This document shows positions 10,528 to 20,838 of a DNA stretch of 64,000 bases, one piece after another. Below the pieces are notes generated by a model. The model ran no database searches. It was given only the letters and a program-made list of their open reading frames with translations, and had not been told where the DNA came from. The DNA comes from Bipolaris cookei (taxonomy: Eukaryota; Ascomycota; Dothideomycetes; Pleosporales; Pleosporaceae). The first letter of the stretch is position 1; every line of letters begins with the position of its first letter. A program made the translations under genes and the position numbers. The stretch spans positions 57,655-121,654 of the forward strand of contig NRSV01000081.1 of NCBI GenBank assembly GCA_002286855.1, given 5' to 3'.

Positions 10528-12624
10528 ATGACGCCCGCTGCTCCATCACGTAAGCAGCCTCCGAGCATCGACGATATTCTACGAGCCAAGCACGAGAAGG
10601 AAGCCGCCGCCGCGAAACCCAAATTCATCCCAAAGGCCGAGAGGGAGCGGATCGCGCTCGAAAAGCGCAAGAAGGAAGTGGAAGAGGCGCAAAAGAGGCG
10701 AGAGGCCAGCGGCAACGACCGAGTATGGAAACCCTCGCAGGATGACGCACCGTCCGTACCTATGGGTCCACGAGCGATGCGAGACGCACCCACTGAGCCG
10801 TCGTCTATGCGAGATCGCAGAAATGGAGGTGACATGGCGCCACCACCGCCGCCGTCCGAGAACCGGAAGAGCAAGCGACCGGCCGAGGACACGGAAGCCG
10901 CCATGATTCGGCAGCGATACATGGGCGCAGAACAGAACCAGTCGACGTTTTCGGCCAAGAAGAAGCGCAAGAGGACAACGGAGAAGAAGTTTAATTTCGA
11001 GTGGAACGAGGAGGAAGACACAAGCCACGACTACAACCCCATCTACCAACAAAAGGCTGAAGCCAGCTTCTTTGGTCGGGGCAGACTAGGTGGTTTCTCT
11101 GAAGAGGTCACGGATAAGGCGACACAGAGGATGATCAAGGCCATTATCGAGCGGGATCCCGAGCATGGCCAAGAAAGGGCACAACAAATAATAGATATGG
11201 AAAGGCGGCGGAAAGAAAAAGGTGGCCGCGCGCAACTCGACAAGCACTGGAGCGAGAAGAGGCTGGAGAACATGCGTGAACGCGATTGGCGCATCTTCAA
11301 AGAGGATTTCAACATTGCTACCAAGGGAGGCTCCATACCAAATCCCATGCGCAACTGGGACGAGGCGGGGCTGCCGGACAAGCTCATGCGCATTGTCGAC
11401 CGGGTTGGGTATACGGAGCCTTCGCCTATCCAACGTGCGGCCATACCCATTGCTCTGCAATGTCGCGACCTCATTGGCGTGGCCAGGACAGGTTCAGGTA
11501 AAACTGCTGCCTTTGTCCTGCCGCTCCTGGCCTACATCATGGAGCTACCTCCTCTGACGGCCGCCAATCGCCACGACGGCCCTTATGCCCTCATCCTGGC
11601 TCCGACGCGTGAATTGGCGCAGCAAATCGAGGTGGAGACGCGCAAGTTTGCGGCGCCGCTAGGCTTCAATACTGCAGTCCTTGTTGGTGGTCATTCTATT
11701 GAGGAGCAATCGTTCCAGATGCGTGACGGCGCTGAAATCATCATTGCCACGCCCGGTCGTCTGGTAGACTGCATTGAGCGTCGCGTGCTGGTCCTCAGCC
11801 AATGCACCTATGTCATCATGGATGAAGCTGACAAGATGATTGACATGGGTTTCGAAGAGCCTGTTAACAAGATTCTCGAGGCGCTGCCCGTCAACAATGA
11901 AAAGCCCGACGACGAAAGTGCCGAAGATGCTAGTGTCATGAGGAGGGACATGTACCGTCAGACGATGATGTACACGGCCACTATGCCGCCGGCGCTAGAA
12001 CGGATTGCAAAAAAGTACCTGCGTCGTCCTGCCATTGTCACGGTGGGCAACCTGGGTGAGGCGACTGAAACGGTTGAGCAGCGGGCAGAGTTTATCCAAG
12101 GAGAAGAGAAGCGGAAGAAGCGGCTACAGGAGATTCTCACGTCTGGCGAGTTTGCACCGCCGATTATTGTCTTTGTCAACATCAAGCGCAACTGCGACGC
12201 CATTGCTCGCGACATCAAGCACATGGGATTCTCGGCGGCGACGCTGCACGGGTCAAAGACGCAGGAACAGCGTGAAGCTGCGCTTGCGTCGCTCAAGTCT
12301 GGACAGACGAGTGTGTTGGTTGCAACTGATTTGGCGGGTCGTGGTATTGACATTCAGGACGTATCTCTGGTGGTTAACTTCAACATGCCAAGCAGCATCG
12401 AAAGCTACACGCACCGCATTGGTCGTACGGGTCGTCTGGGAGCGGACAAGCCTGGTGTTGCGATCACCTTCTGGGGCAACGAGGACGCCGACGTGCTCTA
12501 CGACCTTAAGCAGATTCTCATGAAGAGCCAAATCAGTAAAGTACCGGAAGACTTGAGGAAACACGAGGCAGCGCAGCAAAAGGGTAAGAAGAGGGGCGAG
12601 ATTATGGGCAAGAACATTACTTAG
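10528..12624 (+). CDS. PRP28: pre-mRNA-splicing ATP-dependent RNA helicase PRP28
   Basis: A 698-residue DEAD-box helicase of the U5 snRNP that displaces U1 from the 5' splice site during spliceosome activation (nuclear; human DDX23). The first in-frame ATG, at 10528, gives MTPAAPSRKQPPSIDDILRA, a normal PRP28 start. The N-terminal ~250 residues are charged and low-complexity (helical R/K/E repeats, HDYNPIY). The helicase core follows: Q motif with PSPIQRAAIP, motif I ARTGSGKTAAF, Ia APTRELAQQ, Ib TPGRL, II MDEADKMIDMGF, III TATMPP (SAT replaced by TAT), V ATDLAGRGIDI, VI YTHRIGRTGR. RNWDEAGLPDKLMRIVDRVG before the Q motif is typical of the PRP28 subfamily. Single exon, no breaks. Confidence 0.94.
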   Translation: MTPAAPSRKQPPSIDDILRAKHEKEAAAAKPKFIPKAERERIALEKRKKEVEEAQKRREASGNDRVWKPSQDDAPSVPMGPRAMRDAPTEPSSMRDRRNGGDMAPPPPPSENRKSKRPAEDTEAAMIRQRYMGAEQNQSTFSAKKKRKRTTEKKFNFEWNEEEDTSHDYNPIYQQKAEASFFGRGRLGGFSEEVTDKATQRMIKAIIERDPEHGQERAQQIIDMERRRKEKGGRAQLDKHWSEKRLENMRERDWRIFKEDFNIATKGGSIPNPMRNWDEAGLPDKLMRIVDRVGYTEPSPIQRAAIPIALQCRDLIGVARTGSGKTAAFVLPLLAYIMELPPLTAANRHDGPYALILAPTRELAQQIEVETRKFAAPLGFNTAVLVGGHSIEEQSFQMRDGAEIIIATPGRLVDCIERRVLVLSQCTYVIMDEADKMIDMGFEEPVNKILEALPVNNEKPDDESAEDASVMRRDMYRQTMMYTATMPPALERIAKKYLRRPAIVTVGNLGEATETVEQRAEFIQGEEKRKKRLQEILTSGEFAPPIIVFVNIKRNCDAIARDIKHMGFSAATLHGSKTQEQREAALASLKSGQTSVLVATDLAGRGIDIQDVSLVVNFNMPSSIESYTHRIGRTGRLGADKPGVAITFWGNEDADVLYDLKQILMKSQISKVPEDLRKHEAAQQKGKKRGEIMGKNIT

Positions 12625-13353
12625 ACAGGAGGGGGGCATGGATCGACTGTGCAGGGATGGGGATGCAGGGACAAAGGCAGTGGCCCCCTTTCATGTACTG
12701 AAGTATGTACTGTGCGTGTCTGAGTGTGGATGCATATGTGCAACAAATGACATGTCGCGTGATGGTGGCACGGGGAAGTGGGGCGGGCGTGAATAGCATG
12801 TTTGTATGGTTGGGGCAAAGTTTGCAGTGGGTGGGTGGTGACAAGCTTTGGATGGATGTGGACGAGTCGACTGTAATGGCAGACGGAGTGGATCTACCCC
12901 GGACTCTGTCGCGCTAGTTCCCAAACAGGCTAGACCGAGAAAAACCACAGGGCAGCGTAGCGTCTGGCCTGGTTAGGCAGCTTTTCCCGCGAATCAAGGG
13001 CAGATGCATACACGGTTATGTACTTACTAATGATAGGTAGTTATACTTACTTACTCTCATGCATGCACCTACTTACGTATTCGTATGCTCGTGCTCGGGA
13101 CACATCCCCGTCCTGTTCACTTCACCAGCAGGCTTGTTCTTAATCCAGTCCACTTCCAAACGGCCCGTTTTGCTTTACCCTCGTTCGCGCCCCATTAGCA
13201 GCAACCATGTCGAACGCATTGGCGTGGGTCTATTCTTCGCTTGTGGCGTGGCATCCGCTGCCTGTGACTGACTGTTGTCTTGCTGTTGTTGTTGCCGTCG
13301 TCAATGTTGGATTGACCAAAAAGCGTCGGTGTCAGGTGAGTTGAAGCCTCGCC
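12625..13353. other. intergenic region
   Basis: 729 bp between PRP28 and the 13354 membrane-protein gene. 13000-13080 is rich in TACTTACT-like short repeats; 13260-13310 is a TTG/TTGTTG-rich leader just before the next ATG. No supported ORF. Confidence 0.35.
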
Positions 13354-14847
13354 ATGGCGTCGCTCTCCCTCTCCCTCTCGGCCAGTGCAACGTATGCTGC
13401 TCTTGCCGCGGAGACGACGCCGGCACAGGGCTCTCTCGAGTCCGCCGGTGCGGGCATAACTGGAGGTCAGTCCCCTCGCTACCAAGCCACCAACTCCAAC
13501 CTTACCACCTTACTACAGGCTACACGGGCGACTCGGTTCCCCTCAAAATCATCATCGCCTTTTTCCTCGGCCTCGCCCTCTACAATGCCGTTGAGCTCAT
13601 CATCCTCGCCTTTGTCACCTTCCAGCACTACCAGGGACTCTACTTCTGGTCGCTCGTCATCAGTGCCTTCGGCATTATACCCTATTCACTCGGCTTCATC
13701 GTAAAGTTCTTCCGCCTGCTCGACCCAAACGCTAATGTCGGATATGTGGCTGTCGTTTTGCTCACCATCGGCTGGTATACCATGGTCACGGGTATGTATG
13801 CTGCCGCTTCGCGACGGTCATGGGGAAAAAGATGAGCTGCATCGAGACTGACACACAACGTTGCATGCAGGTCAATCTGTCGTCTTATGGTCGCGCCTGC
13901 ACCTCGTCACCAACTCGCGCCGCACCCTCCGCTGGACTCTGTACATGATCATCTGCAATGGTGTTCTACTGCACTCGGTCACCACGGTCCTGACCTTTGG
14001 CTCAAACTCGAATACCATCTCGCCCGTTGCCTTGGCGCGTTTCGTCCGCGCCTACTCTATCATGGAGAAGACACAGATGTTGGGCTTTTTTTTACAAGAG
14101 ACGATCCTGTCCATAATTTACATCAAAGAGACAATCAGGCTGCTCAGGCTCTCCCAATCCGTCCAAGGCGATGCGCGCAGTTTCGATGACAGCGCCACCA
14201 TTGGGCAGCTCAGGCAGGCCAGCGTCCGGAAAACAATGTACCAGCTACTCGCCGTCAACGTCTTGATCATCATCCTGGATCTCGCTTTGCTAGCCATGGA
14301 ATTTGCAAATCAATACCTTATAGAGACCACGCTCAAAGGGGTCGTATATTCTATCAAACTAAAACTAGAATTCGCTGTTCTGGGCAAACTGATCCAGCTT
14401 GTGCGCGATCGCACAGAATCCGACCCCAGCCTCAATGCCAATCCCTTCTCCAGCCCCGCCGCATACGCCAACCATCGCAACAACAGTCCCAACTTCCAAA
14501 ACGTGAACTGTACCGGAACATGCACCCTCGAGCGCCGCAACACCCTCACCCTCGAGAAATCAAACAGCGCCAACACCAGCGCCAACCGCCCAGACACTTC
14601 GCGCCGCGCCAACGGGCCCACGAGCAGCCCGCTCATGTACGACTTTGTCAACCAGCAGTACCCTGATTTCGTGGACCCACGCCGTCTCAATTCTAATCTG
14701 ACGCATCCTGAGCTGCAGGCATCCAACAGGGCCGATCAAGATGGGTGGGAGACGCGTGATGAGGCTACAGAGCGGCGCAGTAAGAGGCGCCGGGTCAAGA
14801 GGGCGAGTTGGATTGATTTGGAAATGGACAAGTTCAACATTGAATGA
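13354..14847 (+). CDS. seven-helix fungal integral membrane protein (DUF7703-like)
   Basis: 453 residues from three exons, 13354-13465, 13519-13791 and 13871-14847, with introns of 53 and 79 bp; both junctions are phase 1 inside glycine codons. After a Ser/Ala-rich N-terminus, about seven hydrophobic segments are visible: IIIAFFLGLALYNAVELIIL, FWSLVISAFGIIPYSLGFIV, VAVVLLTIGWYTMVTG, a segment around MIICNGVLLHSVTTVL, one around LGFFLQETILSIIYI, one around LLAVNVLIIILDLALLAM, and a weaker last one. The cytosolic tail is long, Asn/Ser/Arg-rich, and ends with a basic KRRRVKRASW motif. The layout matches the DUF7703 family of plasma-membrane proteins with no known function. A receptor-like role is only suggested by topology. 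Confidence 0.82.
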
Positions 14848-15220
14848 TATTTTGTAGTCTTTGCATGCTTTGAACTGGCGTTTATGGAAAGAGATCAAAA
14901 GATGGAAATGTATGGATTCATGTATGCATATACCCCTAGACACGGTCGTCTTGTTCTTCTTGTTTTTTTTGCTCGAGTCCATTGTATACTCTCATTTTAA
15001 TTCAAAGTCGGAGCAGAGAAAGACAGTAAATATGACAACTATGTTGTTTTAATTCATGCTATTGTATATATTTGGTTCTCATGAAGAGCTCGTTGACAAC
15101 TAATTAGTGTGCATACACACCGTCTTATCGCGCCCATGAAACATGCTACTTTGATCAGCTATAGTGCCCAAATGTTCATTCTGCATCACAGTTCGTGTAG
15201 AAAATTGCAAACTTGCGTAA
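14848..15220. other. AT-rich intergenic region
   Basis: 373 bp, more AT-rich than the flanks, containing a T-rich tract near 14960. It separates the membrane-protein gene from the broken DUF3669 gene. Nothing else seen. Confidence 0.3.
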
Positions 15221-16599
15221 CTAATTCGAAAAATGTATGAATGCACCATCCTTCATCTCCTCCAAGGATTGAGGCCTCTTCTTCCAGTCAACGAGGAAGG
15301 CTTCGGGATACTTCTTGGCTCTTGCCTTCTTGGAAAGTGTAGTGTATATCTTCAATAGCGCGTCAGCAGCCCGAAGGTACGCTTCCTCAAAGGTTGACCA
15401 AACCAGCTCCTTGCTCTCGCCCGAAGTGGCTGGGTTTGGGAAGTAGGGATCGTTCACTATCACTGCTATAACCATTCGCTCCTGAGTTTTCTTTCAGTCG
15501 TTGAAGTTGAGCTTACTAGCTTTCTCAAAGTCCAGCATCCATAGATGAGTTTGATGCCGAGTGAAGTCGCCAGCAGGAATACTAAAGGGTTAGATATTTT
15601 CGAAATGCTCGACGATAGGGGAGGTTCAGAACCAATGGTGGAACTTCCGAGAACAATTCCATGTCTATGCCATCAAGTCCTGCTCTCCAGTGTATAGCAG
15701 CCAAGCCGATAGCCATGTCTCCGGAGAATTGGGCTATTTCTAATTCGATATCTTCCATCTGGTCGAGATGCAGCGGGAAGTTTTGCAGAGTTTCAGCGTG
15801 TGGTCGAACTCGTAATCGCCAAGCCTTATCCCAAGGTACGGTCTGACCAAGCATGCCTTGTTGCTAGGATCTGCCAGAAAGCTTTCATGGAACTGTTTGG
15901 GAAAGTAATCCTTAATGAGCGCAGTGCGAGTGGCTTTCGAAAGAGGCAAGATGCATTGAACCTGAAATAAGTATCCAGTGTCCTTGTCTTCGTCCGAAAA
16001 TCGTGATCTGTTGACTTCCCAGCATTTCTCTAACTCTTCATCGCGCAACCATCCACAGACTTGAGGTACTTGAGGGATTATGGAGCCTAAAAACATACTT
16101 TCAAGTAGTGCCTTTGTTTCCACAACAACCCGACATGCCACGTTTGTGAGATTAGCATCTACCTAGAAGCCTTGCTTGTCGGAGCCCTTCTTAATCGCAG
16201 TCTCAGTTCCAGTAATTTAAAAAAAACCGTACCGCATGTTCCTCTCCCGATGACTGCAAGATGTGAATTGTAGGCAGCCTTCGCCTTTTCTATGCAATGA
16301 GCCAAACTGGAAGAAGTTGAGACAACAGTACGAGCGCTAAGATTACGGCACAGGGTCTTATATGTGCTACTGTTCTCACTTGAGCTCTCGGTTTGCGCTT
16401 CAGAGAAACAAACAATCTTGGTATCTTCCTCTTTTCTGGGTTCTTCCTCTTTGTCGTCCTTGATGTCGCTCAGATGAAGTCTTGCTGCGTCCTAAGCAAG
16501 GCGCTCCTCAGCGGCACGAACAACTCTGGCATCTTGAGATATTATCGTGTCATGTGAGGATGCACTCTCCTCGGAGAACTCGCGCGAGTGTGAGGCCAT
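15221..16599 (-). pseudogene. broken DUF3669-family gene
   Basis: A decayed member of the fungal DUF3669 (zinc finger-associated/kinase-like) family, read in pieces on the minus strand. The N-terminal piece starts at ATG 16599 and hits TAG near 16492. A second piece has the family motif IGRGTCGTVFF near 16230 and then shifts frame to TETAIKKGSDKQGF, followed by another TAG. The long middle piece (16141 to about 15850) shifts frame again before the strongly conserved LQNFPLHLDQM (about 15780) and LAAIHWRAGLDGIDMEL. A CTAAC..TTTAG 3' splice site is still visible near 15590. LWMLDFEKASKLNF is then cut by TGA before VNDPYFPNP and the C-terminal WSTFEEAYLRAA. At least three in-frame stops and two frameshifts mean it is very unlikely to be functional. 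The active family is found across Pezizomycotina with unknown function. Confidence 0.72.
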
Positions 16600-16773
16600 G
16601 GCTGTGTTCGTAGTTGGGATGGAAAGGTGAGGGTGAAGCGGATTAAATAGGTGTCGGCTACTAGGCTCATAATTAGTCCCAAGGCTGCTACTGCTACAAT
16701 TGGAAGGCATACAGACAATAATGATTATTTGCCTGACGTAATGGTTGGAACACCAGTCCAGTGAAAAGCAACA

Positions 16774-17436
16774 CTAATCAGTCTCACCCGAAATGCATAT
16801 TGAGTCTTCCACTGGCGAAGCCCAGGAGACGTGCACGGCACGGTTCGTCTCTTTTGTAGCATGCTTGTTTACTTCAACAGGCCCATGCTCTTCGACGGCA
16901 GACGAAGTCGGCTTGCTCTTGCTCTTGTCATGGCCGTCGTCTTGGTCAGCCTCGGTGAATGCCAGATCGCCAGTCTCGCCGATGACACTGCGCGCCGTTT
17001 CCTCTACAAGGATGCTGAGGGCAAGCAGAACAGTTCCGTCTAGGTGTCGCCACCGTATGCTCCGGCCACGGGCATCCACTTGGGCATACATATGGGTTAT
17101 GTAAGCATGGATGGAAGTTGCAAGTTCTCCCCTAGGCAGTTGCTGGTCCGGCGAGAGACGGTTATGCGCTGGGTAACAGTCGTCCTCTTCGTACCGGATC
17201 GGCGCATTTTTACGCTTGAAGAGGACTTCGTCTGGTCGTAGACGTTTCTTGGCCGCCTTTGGACCAGTGACATGCCCAATCAAACCAGCTTGCGTGACAT
17301 TGCCTGTATTCCAGTCAGAATCCGTTTTGCACAGCAGAGTTATACAGCTCTTGCCTACAACAGCATCATAAACATTAGCTCTTCGCTTGCGTAGCTTTTT
17401 TAGACTGACTGCCACTGAATCTTGTCGTGAAGCCAT
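16774..17436 (-). CDS. hypothetical conserved-looking protein
   Basis: A 220-residue single-exon ORF. The true ATG at 17436 gives MASRQDSVAVSLKKLRKRRA. The core GLIGHVTGPKAAKKRLRPDE and a C-terminal helical block (SIHAYITHMYAQ, then LDGTVLLALSILVEETARSVIGETGD) look like a folded, conserved unit. The tail is Lys/Ser/Glu-rich with DDGHDKSKSKP. The SILVEETAR..GETGD pattern is familiar from small fungal nuclear proteins, but I cannot name the family. No signal peptide or TM. Divergent from the CSA-like gene across 266 bp. Confidence 0.65.
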   Translation of the reverse strand: MASRQDSVAVSLKKLRKRRANVYDAVVGKSCITLLCKTDSDWNTGNVTQAGLIGHVTGPKAAKKRLRPDEVLFKRKNAPIRYEEDDCYPAHNRLSPDQQLPRGELATSIHAYITHMYAQVDARGRSIRWRHLDGTVLLALSILVEETARSVIGETGDLAFTEADQDDGHDKSKSKPTSSAVEEHGPVEVNKHATKETNRAVHVSWASPVEDSICISGETD

Positions 17437-17702
17437 TGCAGACACCTTGGTTGTATAGTTTGTTATTGTTTCTTATCTTGAGAGGTGGTCAGTTTGAAAA
17501 CGTAAAACGCACTACTTTACCGCTGGGCGTAGTCGCACGCTAGGCCGACACGAGATCCCTGCAGCACCTTTACCGCAGCTTGCGCAGGCAACAACGTCAT
17601 AGGTAACCATGACCTGTCCGTCTGTTCACTCACCTTACTGCAGTTCGTACCTGTTGATTCATCACTTGCACATCGCCGCGCACACAAAAGCATGAGTCGC
17701 AT

Positions 17703-19073
17703 ATGCACAACCATTACGTGCTCGACCGCGCGTACGGCTTCATTCCCAACCATGTCCTCAAGCGCGCCTGCACCTCCCGCCTCGTCTACGCGCTGCAACC
17801 GTCGCCCAGCGTAAACTTCAGCCAGCATCTGCCCACTCCCGATGCTCCATATGAGCGCATACCAGCCCACACATCTGGCGTAAGTGCGCTGACAATTGAC
17901 AAGTTCGAGGGAAGGTATCTGCTGTCTGCAGGCGCCGACAGTTCGATCGCGCTGTGGGATCTTGAGGCGCAGCCGGGCGCGACTGAGGCAGGCGAGACGT
18001 ACACGCCTCTGACTGCAGCAAGTAAGACGAGCGAAGAGCATAAGCTCGGCATTACACAGATACACTTCTACCCGTTCGACTCACTGGCGTTCCTCACGTC
18101 GTCTTACGACCACACTGTCAAGCTTTACTCGAGCGAAACCCTCGCCACGTCTGCATCCTTTGACTTGGACGCTGTCGTATACAACATCTCGCTATCACCA
18201 GTGGCATCGCATCTGCTTGTTGCCTGCGCCACCCAGAATCCCAACGTGCGTCTTGTAGATTTGCGGTCTGGGGCGACGACGCACAGTCTGGCTGGTCACT
18301 CTGGGGCAGTGCTATCTACGGCATGGAGTCCAGTTCGCGAACACATTGTCGCCAGCGGGGCCACCGACGGTACTGTCCGGTTCTGGGATGTGCGTCGCAG
18401 TGTGGGCGAACTGGCCACGTTGGATCTTGAAGACTCGGTTGGCCGACGTGGCAGCCAGTCTATGTCCTTGTCTCGCAACGCAACAATGAAGCAAGCACAC
18501 CGGGGACCTGTGAATGGGCTGATATGGACAGAAGATGGGAGGCATCTCGTGACATGTGGCCATGACGCGCGCATCCGCGTCTGGGACACGGACACGGGGG
18601 CCAACACACTGGCAAACTTTGGCCCCATGGTTAAAAACACAGGTCTGTCGCCACGGCTGCCTGTACTTGCCCCAATCGAGAGCGTACAACTAGGTGGTGA
18701 AGTCGTCTTCTATCCCAACGGCTCTGAAGTGCTGGTGTACGAGCTGTGGGAGGGCAAGCTGATACGCCGCCTACGCCGCTCACAACAGCGCCCACATGGA
18801 GGGTTAGCAGCGGGCAATTGGCAACAGCCGGCCAGGGATAGGTTCACGAGTCTGGCTTGGCGGGCGCACGAGGTGGAAATGTACTCTGGGCATGGGGACG
18901 GGAGCATTAGTGCGTGGAAGCCACGAACCGAGCAAGATGCAGAGGCGGATGAGGAAGAGGCGGCGGAACGAGAGGAGCGCGACGTGGACAAGAAGAGGAA
19001 GAGGGGCGTGCTAGACGAGATTTATCAGGGCCTGACCAAAAAGCCGATTACATTTGGTAACATGGGGCTGTAG
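17703..19073 (+). CDS. CSA/ERCC8-like WD40 DNA repair protein
   Basis: A single-exon, 456-residue WD40 propeller similar to human ERCC8 (CSA) and yeast Rad28. These are the substrate receptors of a DDB1-CUL4 ligase acting in transcription-coupled nucleotide excision repair. The N-terminus with IPAHTSGVSALTIDKFEGRY, then LLSAGADSSIALWDLE, matches the CSA blade 1 arrangement. Further repeats end in DHTVKLY, NVRLVDLR, GTVRFWDVR and ARIRVWDTD, and a long linker precedes the last blade. The C-terminus is acidic then basic (KKRKRGVLDEIYQGLTKKPI), a typical tail of fungal members. The ATG at 17703 is used because an upstream ATG (17692) is out of frame. Confidence 0.87.
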   Translation: MHNHYVLDRAYGFIPNHVLKRACTSRLVYALQPSPSVNFSQHLPTPDAPYERIPAHTSGVSALTIDKFEGRYLLSAGADSSIALWDLEAQPGATEAGETYTPLTAASKTSEEHKLGITQIHFYPFDSLAFLTSSYDHTVKLYSSETLATSASFDLDAVVYNISLSPVASHLLVACATQNPNVRLVDLRSGATTHSLAGHSGAVLSTAWSPVREHIVASGATDGTVRFWDVRRSVGELATLDLEDSVGRRGSQSMSLSRNATMKQAHRGPVNGLIWTEDGRHLVTCGHDARIRVWDTDTGANTLANFGPMVKNTGLSPRLPVLAPIESVQLGGEVVFYPNGSEVLVYELWEGKLIRRLRRSQQRPHGGLAAGNWQQPARDRFTSLAWRAHEVEMYSGHGDGSISAWKPRTEQDAEADEEEAAEREERDVDKKRKRGVLDEIYQGLTKKPITFGNMGL

Positions 19074-19128
19074 TGCGAGCAGGTTGACAGAAATGCAATT
19101 TGAACAGAGAACAGCGTGTACAGGCAAT

Positions 19129-19164
19129 GGTGATGATGGTGATGATGATGATGATGATGATGAT
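19129..19164. repeat. (GAT)n microsatellite
   Basis: About 36 bp of near-perfect TGA/GAT trinucleotide units in the 3' flank between the convergent CSA-like and 19282 genes. Likely length-polymorphic. Confidence 0.85.
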
Positions 19165-19281
19165 ATTTGCGCCCGTGACTAACATGCCTGCGTACGTGTC
19201 GTTTCGTTATCTGGTGCCAGGAGGAAGGCAGGAGAGAATATAATATTACAGGGAAGGGAATAGAAAAAGAATACATGCAGC

Positions 19282-20547
19282 CTACTCTGACCCAAAGTGC
19301 GGCAGTCTCGCGGGTACGAATTGGTCTTGTCCATCGTGTTGTTGCCCTTTGCTTTCATCAAGTCGACCCAAACCAGTGTCGAGTGTTGATTGGGCGTCTA
19401 CAATACTGGGCAACGGAAGGGGGTCACGGCTGGTTGTGGTGGTCGGGGTGGGGAGCAAGGGCGAGACAGGGTTTGAGGCTAGGCCGCGCTTGACAGCGAG
19501 GTGGTGGGCATTATGGCGCTTGCGGTCGACATCGTCCTCTTGCTGCCGGCGTAGACGCTCTTCTTGCTCGTCGAGGTCGGCGAGGGTGGGGATGCAGTCG
19601 GTGGTGTCGGCGGGCGAGGAGCGGTGGGTTGTGCGTGTCGAGAGGCGCGAAGCAGAGGGGCGGTTGCTGGTTGTGGAGAGCGTCTTGTTGCTGCTGGCGC
19701 TGTCTTGAGCCCATTGGCCTGTGGTGCGCCGCTCAAGGGCAATGGTGAACTCGTCGTCGAGGGGCACGGCGTCTTCGAGCTCGTCTTCGCTGGGGAAGAT
19801 GTCGCCTCTGGAGCTGAGCGAGTCGGTCGTGTGGCCCGAGGCATACGTGTCGCTTCGCTGCCTGCGGTGGCCCTTGTGCTCCGAGTTTCTCACGCCGGCG
19901 GCATCGTCGTCGTGGTCATGGTCGCTATCGTCGATCAAGGGCTGGTCGTCGTCGAGGCTCCTGCGTGCTGCGCCCGGGTGGTCGATGAGGTCGGCGGCCG
20001 AGGGCTTGTAGCGCAGGCCGCGGGCGCCAATGTTGAAAGGGAGGCGGCCAAGGAAGCCAAAGTACGAGGAGCTGGGGATGAGGGCGGGGTCGTGGGTGGT
20101 GTCGCGGGCGAGGGGCCCCGTCCTGGGCTTGGTCTTGCTGTTGCGACGCGGCGTGTTGTACCGCGCATCGCGGCTGCGCTGGCCGTAGCTCATGTCCTGT
20201 GTTGTTGCGCCATAGCCGGCCGACGTGCTCAGGAAGCGATCGAGGCTGTCGCTGCCCCAGCCCAGCAGGCCGTCCGTCTCGTCGTCGTGGTCCCAGTCGT
20301 CGTAGAAGTCGAAGCTCGACTCGGCCCGCCCGCGCGACCGCCCCCGGTGACGGCGCCGGTCATGGCCAGAGGGGAGGCAGGGCGCGGTGCATGCGCTGAC
20401 GCAGCGGGTGACGGACGCAAAGCACGGGTCGATGTAGCGCTGCGTGAAGCCGTAGATGTTCTCCTGCGCTGTGTCGTTTGCGTGCTCCAGGTTCTCCGTG
20501 ATCTGCTGCAGCGTCCGGTTCCAGCGCGGGTCACTGCGGCGGTACAT
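19282..20547 (-). CDS. hypothetical disordered fungal protein
   Basis: A 421-residue single-exon ORF from ATG 20547. The N-terminal ~50 residues (RRSDPRWNRTLQQITENLEH, then NIYGFTQRYIDPCFASVTRC) look ordered and contain four cysteines (CFASVTRCVSACTAPC), possible lipidation sites. The rest is polar and disordered, with DDWDHDDETDGLLGWGSDSL, SSSYFGFLGRLPFNIGARGL, an SDHDHDDD acidic patch and a Glu/Arg coiled-coil-like segment (LADLDEQEERLRRQQEDDVD). A conserved-looking core with long disordered tails fits a membrane-associated scaffold, but I do not recognise the family. It converges on the CSA-like gene and diverges from the methyltransferase. Confidence 0.72.
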   Translation of the reverse strand: MYRRSDPRWNRTLQQITENLEHANDTAQENIYGFTQRYIDPCFASVTRCVSACTAPCLPSGHDRRRHRGRSRGRAESSFDFYDDWDHDDETDGLLGWGSDSLDRFLSTSAGYGATTQDMSYGQRSRDARYNTPRRNSKTKPRTGPLARDTTHDPALIPSSSYFGFLGRLPFNIGARGLRYKPSAADLIDHPGAARRSLDDDQPLIDDSDHDHDDDAAGVRNSEHKGHRRQRSDTYASGHTTDSLSSRGDIFPSEDELEDAVPLDDEFTIALERRTTGQWAQDSASSNKTLSTTSNRPSASRLSTRTTHRSSPADTTDCIPTLADLDEQEERLRRQQEDDVDRKRHNAHHLAVKRGLASNPVSPLLPTPTTTTSRDPLPLPSIVDAQSTLDTGLGRLDESKGQQHDGQDQFVPARLPHFGSE

Positions 20548-20838
20548 GGCGACGTCGATGGCGGATGGCGATGCTGGCTCCTCCTCTTCACTCCTGGCAG
20601 GCTCCGCGTCTGTTCTGGCACCTGCCGACGGTGGCTGCTCTGCGTCTGGATATGCACTGCAATGTACGCGACGTTGGGTGTCGCCGATATGAATGCGCCG
20701 GGGCGAGACGCAGCCCTCTATCTACTCCATACTGCAGTGTGTACTAGTCCCTCTGCGTCGCCCCCAACCCCACACTGTCCGCCTTGGTCTTGGTGCCAAC
20801 CCAACCGTTTCCTCATTGCCCATGTGCATGCACCCACC

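Noticed and set aside
10494..12639. Several antisense ORFs across PRP28
   Set aside because: Mirror open frames of a conserved gene; no domains.
13466..13518. Read-through of the first intron in the DUF7703-like gene
   Set aside because: Splicing gives a continuous membrane protein and typical intron signals; the read-through frame lacks the N-terminus.
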